Shown here: positions 7,232-15,286 of the stretch, piece after piece
Position numbering within the stretch: position 1 is the stretch's first letter
Layout: the number at the start of each line of letters is the position of its first letter
Position numbers and translations under genes: made by a program
Origin: Pseudomonadota bacterium
GTDB taxonomy: Bacteria > Pseudomonadota > Alphaproteobacteria > Rhizobiales > Methylopilaceae
Direction: 5' to 3'
DNA length: 41,235 bases
Assembly: GCA_023388965.1 (NCBI GenBank)
Contig: JAEWFF010000023.1
Location: 1 to 41,235 of the forward strand
Notes under the pieces: generated by a model
What the model was told of the DNA's origin: nothing
What the model saw: the letters and a program-made list of their open reading frames with translations, nothing else
Databases searched by the model: none

Positions 7232-7552
7232 TCAGCACTTCGGCGAGCAATAGGCTCCGTAAAGGACCTCCACCACCTGCCGCGCCACATCGCTCTCGAT
7301 GCGATACCAGATGGTTTGCCCGTCTCGGCGGCCGGCGATGATCCCGTCCCGGCGCAAAAGCGCCAGATGCTGCGAGACCGTGGAATCACGGATGCCGAGG
7401 AATTCGGCGAGTTGGCCGACCGACTTCTCGCCGTCGATCAGCCGGCACAGGATCATCAGCCGGTGCTGGTTGGACAGCGCTTTCAAAAGCTCGCTCGCTT
7501 CGCCGGCGGCCTCGCGCATGGCGTTGGGATCGATTGAGAGTTTGATATTCAT
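7232..7552 (-). CDS. second BigR/SqrR-like ArsR-family repressor
   Basis: This 106-residue winged-helix protein has the recognition helix GIRDSTVSQHLALL at about residues 53-66. Cys36 and Cys102 are again exactly 66 apart, as in the BigR-like paralogue at 4644-4958, and a third Cys lies at the end (YCSPKC). Classical arsenic-sensing ELCVCDL-type motifs are absent. It stands at the head of a minus-strand unit with an MFS exporter and is divergent from trxC-sqr, sharing an 85-94 bp control region. Two paralogous sensors in one cluster suggest split control of the two arms. A metal or metalloid ligand remains possible because of the CxxxC tail. Confidence 0.85.
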   Translation of the reverse strand: MNIKLSIDPNAMREAAGEASELLKALSNQHRLMILCRLIDGEKSVGQLAEFLGIRDSTVSQHLALLRRDGIIAGRRDGQTIWYRIESDVARQVVEVLYGAYCSPKC

Positions 7553-7600
7553 AGTTGCGTATCTACATTGTTTCGCATATATAGTCAATATCAAAACCGC
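7553..7600. promoter_or_regulatory. divergent promoter/operator region between arsR-like gene and trxC
   Basis: This AT-rich stretch separates the two divergent units. It contains TTGCGTAT (7555-7562), the reverse complement of which recurs at 4581-4588, and CGCATATATAG (7574-7584), giving partly symmetrical TGCGTAT/CGCATAT half-sites about one helical turn and a half apart. An ArsR-family repressor binding here could control both directions. Confidence 0.5.
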
Positions 7601-7637
7601 CGTCGGGGATGCCGGGGCGGGGCGAGCGGAAGGGAGT

Positions 7638-8093
7638 ATGCGCGATATGTCCGGCAACCGCCAGATCGTCTGTCCCGCCTGCGCGGCGATCAATCGCGTG
7701 CCGGACGGCAAGCCCGCGGAGGCGGGCAAGTGCGGCAAATGCGGCAGCGCCCTGTTCAGCGGCAAGCCGTCGGATGCCGACGCTTCCATATTCGAACGCC
7801 AGACAGGGCGCTCCGACATTCCGGTGCTCGTCGATGTCTGGGCGCCCTGGTGCGGCCCCTGCCGAATGATGGCGCCCGCATTCGAGGCCGCCGCGGCTCA
7901 GCTCGAGCCCGACATGCGGCTTCTGAAGCTCAATTCGCAGAACGAGCCCGAGGTCTCCGCGCGTCTCGGCATCAGGGGCATCCCGACCATGCTGCTTTAC
8001 GCGAACGGCCGCGAAATTGCCCGCGTGTCGGGCGCCATGGACAAGGAGCAGATCGTGTCATGGGCGCGCGGCCAGCTCGCGGCAGCCGGATAA
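7638..8093 (+). CDS. trxC: thioredoxin-2 (TrxC) with N-terminal zinc finger
   Basis: This protein of about 151 residues begins with a CPAC...CGKC zinc-finger pair (first 40 residues), followed by a thioredoxin domain with active site WAPWCGPCRM and the cis-Pro loop GIRGIPTMLL. This is the domain order of E. coli TrxC. A second ATG nine bases downstream (7647) has better spacing from the GGAAGGGAG ribosome site and may be the true start. It is 27 bp upstream of sqr, so it probably reduces persulfides or disulfides formed during sulfide oxidation. It is divergent from an ArsR-family repressor that may control it. Confidence 0.92.
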   Translation: MRDMSGNRQIVCPACAAINRVPDGKPAEAGKCGKCGSALFSGKPSDADASIFERQTGRSDIPVLVDVWAPWCGPCRMMAPAFEAAAAQLEPDMRLLKLNSQNEPEVSARLGIRGIPTMLLYANGREIARVSGAMDKEQIVSWARGQLAAAG

Positions 8094-8120
8094 GGACGAA
8101 TCCAACTCAGGGAGAGAGAC

Positions 8121-9413
8121 ATGAAGAGGCGGGAATTTCTGTTGGGCGGCGGTGCGGTCGCGCTGGCCGGACTGGCGGCCGGTCAGGCGACGGCGCAGAC
8201 CTCTGCTGCAAGGGCGCGCATTGTCATTGCCGGCGCGGGCGCGGCCGGTCTCGCACTCGCCTCCAGGCTGCGCCGGACCATGCCGAACGCGACGATCACC
8301 ATTGTCGACGCCAAGAAGGAGCATCATTTCCAGCCGGGCTTCACGCTCGTCGGCGCGGGGCTCTGGTCGCCCGGACAGGTGACGGCGCGCAACGTCGACT
8401 ACATGCCGCGCGGCGTCGAATGGGTCGAGGAAGCCGTCGCCGAGTTCGACCCGGAGGCCAACGCGATCGTGACCGCTTCGGGCAAGCGCATCGACTACGA
8501 CTTCCTGATGGTGGCGACCGGGCTCAAGCTCGACTACGAGGCCATCGAGGGCATGGACGCCTCGCTGATCGGCCGCGAGGGCATCGCCTCGATCTATGCC
8601 GGACCGGCGGAAGCGAAGGGTTCGGCGGACGCGATCGACCGTTTCCTTGAAACGGGCGGTGTCGGGTTGTTCGGCCGCCCGGCGGGCGAGATGAAATGCG
8701 CCGGCGCGCCGCTCAAGATCACCTTCATCACCGAGGACAAGGCGCGCAGGCAAGGCAAGCGCGGGGCGGTCGAGCTGATCTACAACGCGCACAATCCCGC
8801 CCTCTTCGCGGTGCCGCCCGTCAACGAGAAGGTGCAGGAGATGTTTGCCGGCCGCGACATCGTGGTCAACTACAGCCATGTGCTCAAGGCGATCGATCCC
8901 GGCGCGAAGCAGGCGACCTACGCCACCGAGACAGGTGACATCACGCTTGACTACGACTTCATCCATGTCGTGCCGCCGATGCGCGCGCACGACGCGGTGC
9001 TCGACAGCCCCCTGCCCTGGCAGGACGGCCTGCTCGCCGCCGATGGCTGGATCGAGGCCGACAGGGCGACGCTGCGCCATCCGCGCTACCCGAACGTCTT
9101 CGCGGCCGGCGACATCGCCGGCGTGCCGCGCGGCAAGACGGCGGCCAGCGTGAAGTGGCAGGTGCCGGTCGTCGTCGACAATCTCGTCGCCGAGACGGCC
9201 GGAAGGACGCCGACCGCCGTCTTCAACGGCTACACCTCCTGCCCGATGGTCACCGGCTACGGCAAGGCGATGCTGATCGAGTTCGACTATGACGGCACGC
9301 TGATCCCGTCCTTCCCCTTCATCGACCCGCTGAAGGAATTGTGGGTGTCGTGGCTGATCGAGGAAAAGGGCTTGCTCGGGGCCTATCGCGCGATGCTGCG
9401 CGGCCGTGCATAG
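8121..9413 (+). CDS. sqr: sulfide:quinone oxidoreductase, type II, with Tat signal
   Basis: This 430-residue flavoprotein should oxidise sulfide to sulfane sulfur and pass electrons to quinone. The N-terminus MKRREFLLGGGAVALAGLAAG is a twin-arginine signal with cleavage near AQA/TAQ. The FAD-binding motif is IVIAGAGAAGLALASRL, and the second FAD motif is NVFAAGDIAGVPRGKTAAS. Two redox cysteines are visible, Cys193 in EMKCAGAPLK and Cys374 in SCPMVTGYGK, placed like C201 and C379 of human SQOR, which marks the type II branch. The ribosome site is GGGAGAGAG. It sits between trxC and a DUF5368-like gene (12 bp gap). Confidence 0.92.
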   Translation: MKRREFLLGGGAVALAGLAAGQATAQTSAARARIVIAGAGAAGLALASRLRRTMPNATITIVDAKKEHHFQPGFTLVGAGLWSPGQVTARNVDYMPRGVEWVEEAVAEFDPEANAIVTASGKRIDYDFLMVATGLKLDYEAIEGMDASLIGREGIASIYAGPAEAKGSADAIDRFLETGGVGLFGRPAGEMKCAGAPLKITFITEDKARRQGKRGAVELIYNAHNPALFAVPPVNEKVQEMFAGRDIVVNYSHVLKAIDPGAKQATYATETGDITLDYDFIHVVPPMRAHDAVLDSPLPWQDGLLAADGWIEADRATLRHPRYPNVFAAGDIAGVPRGKTAASVKWQVPVVVDNLVAETAGRTPTAVFNGYTSCPMVTGYGKAMLIEFDYDGTLIPSFPFIDPLKELWVSWLIEEKGLLGAYRAMLRGRA

Positions 9414-9425
9414 GGAGGAACGACC

Positions 9426-9791
9426 ATGAACGATTTCAATCTGACAACGATTTATTTCATCCTGTCCGAGGGCATGGGATTCTGGCTCTGGGCGCTTGTC
9501 GCGCTCGCCCTTGTGCTGCTCGCCGGAATTGTGGCGGGCTTCGTCAAGCTGCGCGGCGCCGGCAGGCCGGCAAAGCGCCCCCTGATGGCAGCACTTGTGA
9601 CAGGTCTGCTGACAACGGTCGTCTTCACATTCCTTGTCCCCGCCTGGACGCTGACCGGACCCGGTGCGCTCAGCGCGCCGATCGACTATGTGTTCGCGTT
9701 TCTCTTCGCCCTCGTGCCGGGCGGCATTGTCGCCTCGGCGGTGTTTTTTCTTGCCGCCATGAAATGCGCGGGCCGAGCGAGAACCGCCTAG
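9426..9791 (+). CDS. DUF5368-like small membrane protein
   Basis: This 121-residue protein has three hydrophobic segments (about residues 16-41, 53-72 and 84-112) and a conserved-looking APIDYVFAFLFALVPGG stretch. It resembles DUF5368 proteins seen next to sqr in alphaproteobacteria, but this match is from memory and not certain. It is 12 bp after sqr with AGGGAGGAACGACC before the ATG, so it is co-translated. It may help anchor the quinone reductase at the membrane. No catalytic residues are evident. Confidence 0.7.
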   Translation: MNDFNLTTIYFILSEGMGFWLWALVALALVLLAGIVAGFVKLRGAGRPAKRPLMAALVTGLLTTVVFTFLVPAWTLTGPGALSAPIDYVFAFLFALVPGGIVASAVFFLAAMKCAGRARTA

Positions 9792-9989
9792 CAAAGCGGC
9801 CGGGATACCGAGCAAACAAGACTCTGCCCGCCCGTTCCTGTTCTTCCGGTAAACGTGAGATTTGTCGCACCAGGGTCAACAAAGATTGCGTTTAACCCGT
9901 TCGGTAGCCATGCTTGCGAGTACCCGCCTCGGCAGCGCCGCCAAAATCGCGACACCCTTCTTTTCCCCCAGACCTGTCAGGAGATAACC

Positions 9990-11498
9990 ATGTCAGATCA
10001 AGGCAACCGCAACGATAACCGCGCCACCGGCTCGACGATGAGCACCGGGGCGCCGGCCGTCAGCGACCGCAATTCGCTGAGCATCGGCCCGGACGGTCCG
10101 ATCCTGCTGCACGACGTGCATTTCCTGGAGCAGATGGCGCATTTCAACCGCGAGAAGGTGCCCGAGCGCCAGCCCCACGCCAAGGGCGCGGGCGCATTCG
10201 GCGTGTTCGAGACCACCGAAGATGTCTCGGCCTACACCAAGGCCGCGCTGTTCCAGAAAGGCGCTTCGACCGAGATGCTGGCCCGCTTCTCCACCGTGGC
10301 TGGCGAGATGGGCAGCCCGGACACCTGGCGCGACGTGCGCGGCTTCTCGCTGAAGTTCTACACCAGCGAAGGCAACTACGACCTCGTCGGCAACAACACG
10401 CCGATCTTCTTCGTGCGCGACCCGATGAAGTTCCCCCACTTCATCCGCAGCCAGAAGCGGCTCCCGGATTCCGGCCTGCGCGACAACCACATGCAATGGG
10501 ATTTCTGGACCAACAATCCCGAAACCGCGCATCAGGTGACGTATCTCATGGGCGACCGCGGCCTGCCGCGCAGCTGGCGCCACATGAACGGCTATGGTTC
10601 GCACACCTATATGTGGATCAACGCCAAGGGCGAGAAATTCTGGGTCAAATATCATTTCCACACCCAGCAGGGCATGGAATTCTTCAACAATGCCGAGGCG
10701 GCCGACATGGCCGGCATGGACGCCGATTTCCATCGCCGCGACCTGTTCGAGGCCATCGAGCGCGGCGAGCACCCCAAATGGGTGCTGTCGGTACAGGTCA
10801 TGCCCTATGAGGAAGCGAAGACCTACCGGATCAATCCGTTCGACCTGACCAAGACCTGGCCGCACAAGGATTATCCGCTGATCAAGGTCGGCACGATGAT
10901 GCTGAACCGCAATCCGGAGAACTTCTTCGCGCAGATCGAACAGGCGGCGTTCTCGCCCGGCAACACCGTGCCCGGCATCGGCCTTTCGCCGGACAAGATG
11001 CTGCTGGGCCGCGCATTCGCCTATAACGACGCCCAGCGCAACCGCATCGGAGCAAACTTCCACCAGCTTCCGGTCAATCAGCCCAAAGTGCCGGTCAATA
11101 CATACATGATCGACGGGCCGATGAATTATCATCACACCGGCAATGCGCCGGTTTATGCGCCCAACACCGGCGACCGCCCGTGGGCGGACGATACCGGCCC
11201 GATGCATGACGGCTGGGAGGCCGACGGCACGATGGTGCGCCAGGCCTATACGCTGCGTGCCGACGACGACGATTTCACCCAGCCGGGCATTCTGGTGCGC
11301 GAGGTGTTCGACGACGAACAGCGCGCCCGGCTGGTCGAACAGGTGGCCGGCAGCCTTCTGGGCGGCGTGCGCGAGCCGGTGCTGGGCAACGCCCTCGCCT
11401 ACTGGAAGAGCATCGACGCCGATATCGGCCGGCGGATCGAGGAGAAGGTACGCACAGGCGCCGCGCCCGAGCCCGCCGCGGGCATGGGCGAGGCCTGA
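9990..11498 (+). CDS. katA: monofunctional heme catalase
   Basis: This 502-residue protein converts hydrogen peroxide to water and oxygen. The catalytic His63 lies in RQPHAKGAGAFG. The distal Asn lies in the DLVGNNTPIFF region. The proximal heme ligand is Tyr345 in RAFAYNDAQRNRIG. The length fits small-subunit clade 3 catalases. The chosen ATG follows a clear CAGGAG ribosome site eight bases upstream; the frame extends further 5' without catalase-like sequence. The 198 bp between the DUF5368-like gene and this gene hold no convincing gene and presumably its promoter. It begins the part of the window outside the sulfur island. Confidence 0.97.
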   Translation: MSDQGNRNDNRATGSTMSTGAPAVSDRNSLSIGPDGPILLHDVHFLEQMAHFNREKVPERQPHAKGAGAFGVFETTEDVSAYTKAALFQKGASTEMLARFSTVAGEMGSPDTWRDVRGFSLKFYTSEGNYDLVGNNTPIFFVRDPMKFPHFIRSQKRLPDSGLRDNHMQWDFWTNNPETAHQVTYLMGDRGLPRSWRHMNGYGSHTYMWINAKGEKFWVKYHFHTQQGMEFFNNAEAADMAGMDADFHRRDLFEAIERGEHPKWVLSVQVMPYEEAKTYRINPFDLTKTWPHKDYPLIKVGTMMLNRNPENFFAQIEQAAFSPGNTVPGIGLSPDKMLLGRAFAYNDAQRNRIGANFHQLPVNQPKVPVNTYMIDGPMNYHHTGNAPVYAPNTGDRPWADDTGPMHDGWEADGTMVRQAYTLRADDDDFTQPGILVREVFDDEQRARLVEQVAGSLLGGVREPVLGNALAYWKSIDADIGRRIEEKVRTGAAPEPAAGMGEA

Positions 11499-11615
11499 CA
11501 GAAGCGCAAGGCGGCTCTTCTTACGGAGGGCCGCCTCTGCGGCCATCCGCCCGGAAATCGATCGCAATCCGCAAGCCCCAGTCGAACAAACCCCAGCCGA
11601 AAAGGAATGCTCGCC

Positions 11616-12188
11616 ATGACCACGTTCAAGGTAGGATATCTGATCGGCAGCCTCGCCAGGGAATCGATCAACCGCAAGCTCGCCAAAGCGCTGATCAGGC
11701 TCGCGCCCGTAAGCCTCGAATTCACCGAAATCCCGTTCCGGGATCTGCCGCTCTACAGCTACGATTACGACGAGGATTATCCGCCGGTCGCGCGCGATCT
11801 GAAAGCTTCGATCAGGTCGTCCGACGCAATCCTGTTCGTGACGCCGGAATATAACCGCTCGATTCCGGGCGGCCTCAAGAACGCCATCGACTGGGCGAGC
11901 CGTCCCTACGGCACCAACAGCTTCACCCACAAGCCGTCGGCCGTGATCGGCGCCTCGCCCGGCGCAATCGGCACCGCGGTCGCGCAGCAGAGCCTGCGAA
12001 GCGTGCTGGGCTTCTGCAATTCCCCGCAGATGAACGCGCCGGAAGCCTATATCCAGTTCACGCCCGGCATGATCACCGATGACGGCGACGTGACGGTGGA
12101 ATCGACCCGGGATTTCCTGCGCAATTACATGGCCGAATTCCACGACCATATCGAGCGCGTGCTCACCGTATTGCCGAACGAGGGCTGA
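11616..12188 (+). CDS. NADPH-dependent FMN reductase (flavodoxin-like)
   Basis: This 190-residue protein has the phosphate-binding loop GSLARESINRKLA near residue 10 and the family motif FVTPEYNRSIPGGLKNAIDW in the middle, which place it in the NADPH:FMN/quinone reductase family. The ATG at 11616 is preferred because AAAGGA lies nine bases upstream; the ATG at 11607 directly abuts that site. It follows catalase by about 120 bp on the same strand, consistent with an oxidative-stress pair. Quinone or azo-dye reductase activity is possible. Confidence 0.92.
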   Translation: MTTFKVGYLIGSLARESINRKLAKALIRLAPVSLEFTEIPFRDLPLYSYDYDEDYPPVARDLKASIRSSDAILFVTPEYNRSIPGGLKNAIDWASRPYGTNSFTHKPSAVIGASPGAIGTAVAQQSLRSVLGFCNSPQMNAPEAYIQFTPGMITDDGDVTVESTRDFLRNYMAEFHDHIERVLTVLPNEG

Positions 12189-12345
12189 TCGCCCGCCGGC
12201 GATGCGGCTCCCGAGCGCATCCGAGCCGGCCGGCAACCGCAGATATTTCCCATTTGGCACGGATTGGGGGATGATGACCGGGTCGGCAGAGGCCTGACCG
12301 ATCGTTTCCACTCGGACGTGACGCGCTTTCGGATGCGCCACGGCC

Positions 12346-13416
12346 ATGGTTCCGGGACACGCAATGGTGATGCCCGCCTCCATTCCTGAGCGGTTCCGCA
12401 CCAAAGTCGTCCTGAAGGCCGACCTTTTTTCAACCATCGAGCGCGGGCATTTCCGGTCCGGAACCGGCGAGATCGAGGCCGTGCTGCGCCGCCTCGACCG
12501 CGTGCCGTTCTGGGCGCGGCCGCTGGCGCGCCATCTGGCCCGGCGCGAGGCCGACGCGCTGGCGCGGCTGCCGCCGGGGATCGGCCCCGCCCTTCTCGCC
12601 GCCGACCGCGACTTCATCGTGCGCGGATGGATCGTCGGCCTGCCGCTGCATGTCGCCGCGCCCCATGGCCGGACGGATATCTTCCGCGCCGCGAAAAAGG
12701 CCCTGCGCGCCGTGCATCGCGCGGGCATCGCGCACAACGATCTTGCCAAGGAGCAGAACTGGCTGGTGGAGGCCGACTGCACCCCGCGCCTCACCGATTT
12801 CCAGCTCGCCAGTGTCCATACGCAGCGCACACGCATCTTCCGGCTCCTGGCGCGTGAGGATTTGCGCCATCTCCTGAAAATGAAGCGCCGCTATTGTCCG
12901 GACGCCATGACGCCCGCGGAAAGCCGCCTCGCCTCCAATCCGAGCCTGCCCTCACGCATCTGGAAGGCGACGGGAAAGCGCGTCTATCTGTTCGTGACGC
13001 GCCGGATATTCGGCTGGATGGACCGTGAAGGCGCGGGCGATACCACGCAAGCCAACCGCATCGCAGCCGCGATTTCCGATATGGACGATGTGACGGCGGC
13101 GTCCGTTGTACCCTATTGCACCGCAACGACGCTGAGGCTTTACGCCTTCGTCGAATCCGCCAGCGCGAGCGAGCCGGCGATCCGCGAAGCTCTTCGCGCG
13201 CGCGGGCTTGCCGCGCCGGATCATATCCAGATCGCGCCGCGCCTGCCGCGTATGGATCATGGCGGCATCCACTGCGAAGCGCTGCGCATGATCGCGCAGA
13301 ATCAGGTCGATCTGATCGGCATGCTCGATATGGACGAGACCGGCCGCGCCGCGCTCGATGCTCTGGTCGCCGGACGGCTCAACTGGTCCGACCGGCGCCT
13401 GCATCGCGGCGCTTGA
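12346..13416 (+). CDS. protein kinase-like domain fused to acyl-CoA-ligase-like C-terminal domain
   Basis: The first about 180 of 356 residues form a RIO/KdkA-like kinase: possible ATP Lys in VVLKADL (Lys24), READALARL (Glu69), catalytic loop HNDLAKEQN (130-138) and DFQLA in place of DFG (151-155). Residues about 236-315 look like the mobile C-terminal domain of AMP-forming acyl-CoA ligases: an alternating strand-helix pattern, VVPYCTATTLRLYAFVE, and LPRMDHGGIHCEALR (300-314). The last matches the ligase LPRTxSGKxxRRxLR motif except that the catalytic Lys is absent. Starts at 12364 and 12370 are also possible. It converges on the GT-C-like gene with a six-base gap. The substrate is unknown; relatives phosphorylate sugars of the envelope or proteins. 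Confidence 0.75.
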   Translation: MVPGHAMVMPASIPERFRTKVVLKADLFSTIERGHFRSGTGEIEAVLRRLDRVPFWARPLARHLARREADALARLPPGIGPALLAADRDFIVRGWIVGLPLHVAAPHGRTDIFRAAKKALRAVHRAGIAHNDLAKEQNWLVEADCTPRLTDFQLASVHTQRTRIFRLLAREDLRHLLKMKRRYCPDAMTPAESRLASNPSLPSRIWKATGKRVYLFVTRRIFGWMDREGAGDTTQANRIAAAISDMDDVTAASVVPYCTATTLRLYAFVESASASEPAIREALRARGLAAPDHIQIAPRLPRMDHGGIHCEALRMIAQNQVDLIGMLDMDETGRAALDALVAGRLNWSDRRLHRGA

Positions 13417-13422
13417 GGCTGT

Positions 13423-15174
13423 TCAGCGCACCCGCCAGACCTTGAAGACATCACCGCCGGGCACGGATTCGAGATAGTCCGGCATATCGCCGGCTTCGAG
13501 CCGGGCGCGCAGGCTCGCCTCGTCAAATCGTATGGGCAGTTTTCCCCGTTTCGGGCACAGCATGACATAGGCGATCCCGTCAGCCCGAAGTTTGCTTTCC
13601 GCCTCTCGTGGCGGCGCGGACCAGATGTCGTGCGCGGCCGCGATACCGCGATTCATGCGGTGATAGGGCGCGGCGAGCGCGCTGTGCGGTGTATGGGCAA
13701 GAAGATGCGGCCCGGCATCGATGTCCGCGAGAAACAGGCCGGGCGGAAGCATTTTCAGCACATCATAGGATGCGGAGGCGCGGCAGACATCCGGGGACGA
13801 TGTTTCCGCCTGCCCGTTCTCCTGCCAGACAGTGCCGAGCCGCGCGGCGAGCGGCGTGACGATTGCCGGAGAGATCAGGAACGCGGCGAGCGCAACAGCG
13901 ATGAAGCTCTTAGCCAAGCGAGTCGGGAGGAAACGAGCAAATGCGACGGCCAACACGATTGCGGCGAACGCCGCGCTATAGCTCAGCATTCGGATCATGT
14001 AGAAGCCCGACAGGACGGACGCCATGAAGATCGCGAACAATGTCAGCCAGGCGGGATCGCGCCAGATATCCGGGCGGCGCAGAAGAGCCATGGATGCGGC
14101 GAGCGCCATGACGATCGGCGCGGCGAGCATGGCGGCGAGCGCCGGGCGCGTCCGCAACAGATCCGGCCATGTCTGCACTTCGGAGACATGATCGAGCCAG
14201 ATCGGTCGCAAGTCTGGATTCATGTATGCGTAGGGACCGCGAAGGCAGGCCGGATCGAGCGCGACATAGACACAGGCCGCGGCAATGCCCGCAACAACGA
14301 TGGCGAGAATGCGCGCGGCAGGCCTGCGCGCGAATCTGGCCGCGAACAGGCCGATGCAGGCGGCCGCAATCCCGGCAACGAGATTGACGCTCAGCACGTC
14401 GCAGGCCGTTGCGCTCCACAATCGCGGCGGCGTCTGCACAAGGAAGGCGGCTCCTGTCGTTACACCCAGAGCCATTGCATAACGCCGCGCTACAGGCGCG
14501 AAGTCTGCATTCGCGGCAAAACGCAGGGCAATCGCGCCCCCTGCAATGGCCGCGAAGATGAGGCCCTCGAGCCCGACGGCGAGAAGAAGCCCGGTTGAGA
14601 TGCCCGCGAGCCACGGCCCCCAGCGGGTTTCGGGATTTGCCGCGCCCGCCAGCATCAGCATTGCGAGCGCCATCTGGACGTTGTGATGGTCGATGCGCCC
14701 CACCGCGAACTGGATGAGAACGGGGAAACAGGCGATGAAGATCGCGGCCGCCAGAACCGCGACCGAACCGCCGAGCCGGCGCGCCGTCAGCACCGCGCCG
14801 AGCGCGAACGGGAAAAGAAAAAGCAGCGGCCAGACCAGCCGCATCCAGATTTCGGCGGTCTCGGGCGCAACGAACAAGGCGAACAGCCGGTCGAGGGCTG
14901 CGAGCCCGCCATCGACAAGGCGCGACCAGTGCATGTCGACGCCGTCCGGCGGCTGAAGGCGGTGAACGGTCGCGTCGAACCAGCCGCGCCCTTCGATCAG
15001 GCCGCGTACCATGACGAGGCGCAGGGCGTCGTCGGTGTCGCCGAGCGTCACCCCGAGATTGGCATGTCCACGCACCACCTGGACGAGCGCCATCAGCACC
15101 GCGATGGCCGCGGCGAGGCGTGCCGGGCGCCCCGGCGATGTCAAATCCGGAACCGGCGACAAGGCCATCGGCAT
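13423..15174 (-). CDS. GT-C-like polytopic membrane protein (putative glycosyltransferase)
   Basis: This 583-residue protein has roughly 11-13 membrane helices and a soluble C-terminal domain of about 130 residues. After helix 1 an outer loop carries GDTDDALRL (Asp46, Asp48, Asp49), and a later loop carries VGRIDHHNVQ (Asp162, His163, His164). GT-C enzymes such as PglB/STT3 use acidic residues at these two places, about 100 residues apart, to bind metal and the lipid-linked sugar. A role in transferring sugar from a polyprenyl carrier is therefore likely, though the family is not one I can name. Its 5' end is divergent from gtrA with 112 bp between. The start could also be at 15168. Confidence 0.7.
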   Translation of the reverse strand: MPMALSPVPDLTSPGRPARLAAAIAVLMALVQVVRGHANLGVTLGDTDDALRLVMVRGLIEGRGWFDATVHRLQPPDGVDMHWSRLVDGGLAALDRLFALFVAPETAEIWMRLVWPLLFLFPFALGAVLTARRLGGSVAVLAAAIFIACFPVLIQFAVGRIDHHNVQMALAMLMLAGAANPETRWGPWLAGISTGLLLAVGLEGLIFAAIAGGAIALRFAANADFAPVARRYAMALGVTTGAAFLVQTPPRLWSATACDVLSVNLVAGIAAACIGLFAARFARRPAARILAIVVAGIAAACVYVALDPACLRGPYAYMNPDLRPIWLDHVSEVQTWPDLLRTRPALAAMLAAPIVMALAASMALLRRPDIWRDPAWLTLFAIFMASVLSGFYMIRMLSYSAAFAAIVLAVAFARFLPTRLAKSFIAVALAAFLISPAIVTPLAARLGTVWQENGQAETSSPDVCRASASYDVLKMLPPGLFLADIDAGPHLLAHTPHSALAAPYHRMNRGIAAAHDIWSAPPREAESKLRADGIAYVMLCPKRGKLPIRFDEASLRARLEAGDMPDYLESVPGGDVFKVWRVR

Positions 15175-15286
15175 CTCCCGGCACGCACCATGACCGCGCC
15201 GGGTTCATGCCGGGTAAAGGGAGGGGTTACGCATCCTCAATCATTGCCGGGCACTCTCGCGCTTCCTCGCATCGGGCGTATCTCTC

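Noticed and set aside
5950..7341. A 463-codon plus-strand frame over the MFS gene
   Set aside because: The translation is charged and repetitive with no domain; the minus-strand product is a clear 12-helix transporter.
7232..7552. Calling the second ArsR protein an arsenic sensor with an arsenite exporter
   Set aside because: The usual arsenic-binding motif is absent and the Cys spacing matches persulfide sensors; the exporter family alone does not decide.
1..9800. A mobile element carrying the sulfide cluster
   Set aside because: No integrase, transposase, tRNA target or flanking direct repeats were seen, and base composition is like the rest by eye.
8058..9815. A 585-codon minus-strand frame antisense to sqr
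   Set aside because: sqr has cofactor motifs and redox cysteines; the antisense product is a shadow.
9910..9987. A 25-codon frame directly before catalase as a leader peptide
   Set aside because: It has no ribosome site and no regulatory codon run; chance is more likely.
9993..12836. A 947-codon open frame on the minus strand antisense to catalase and the FMN reductase
   Set aside because: It mirrors strongly recognisable genes on the plus strand, its translation has no family features and is His/Arg/Gly rich; it is a by-product of high GC.
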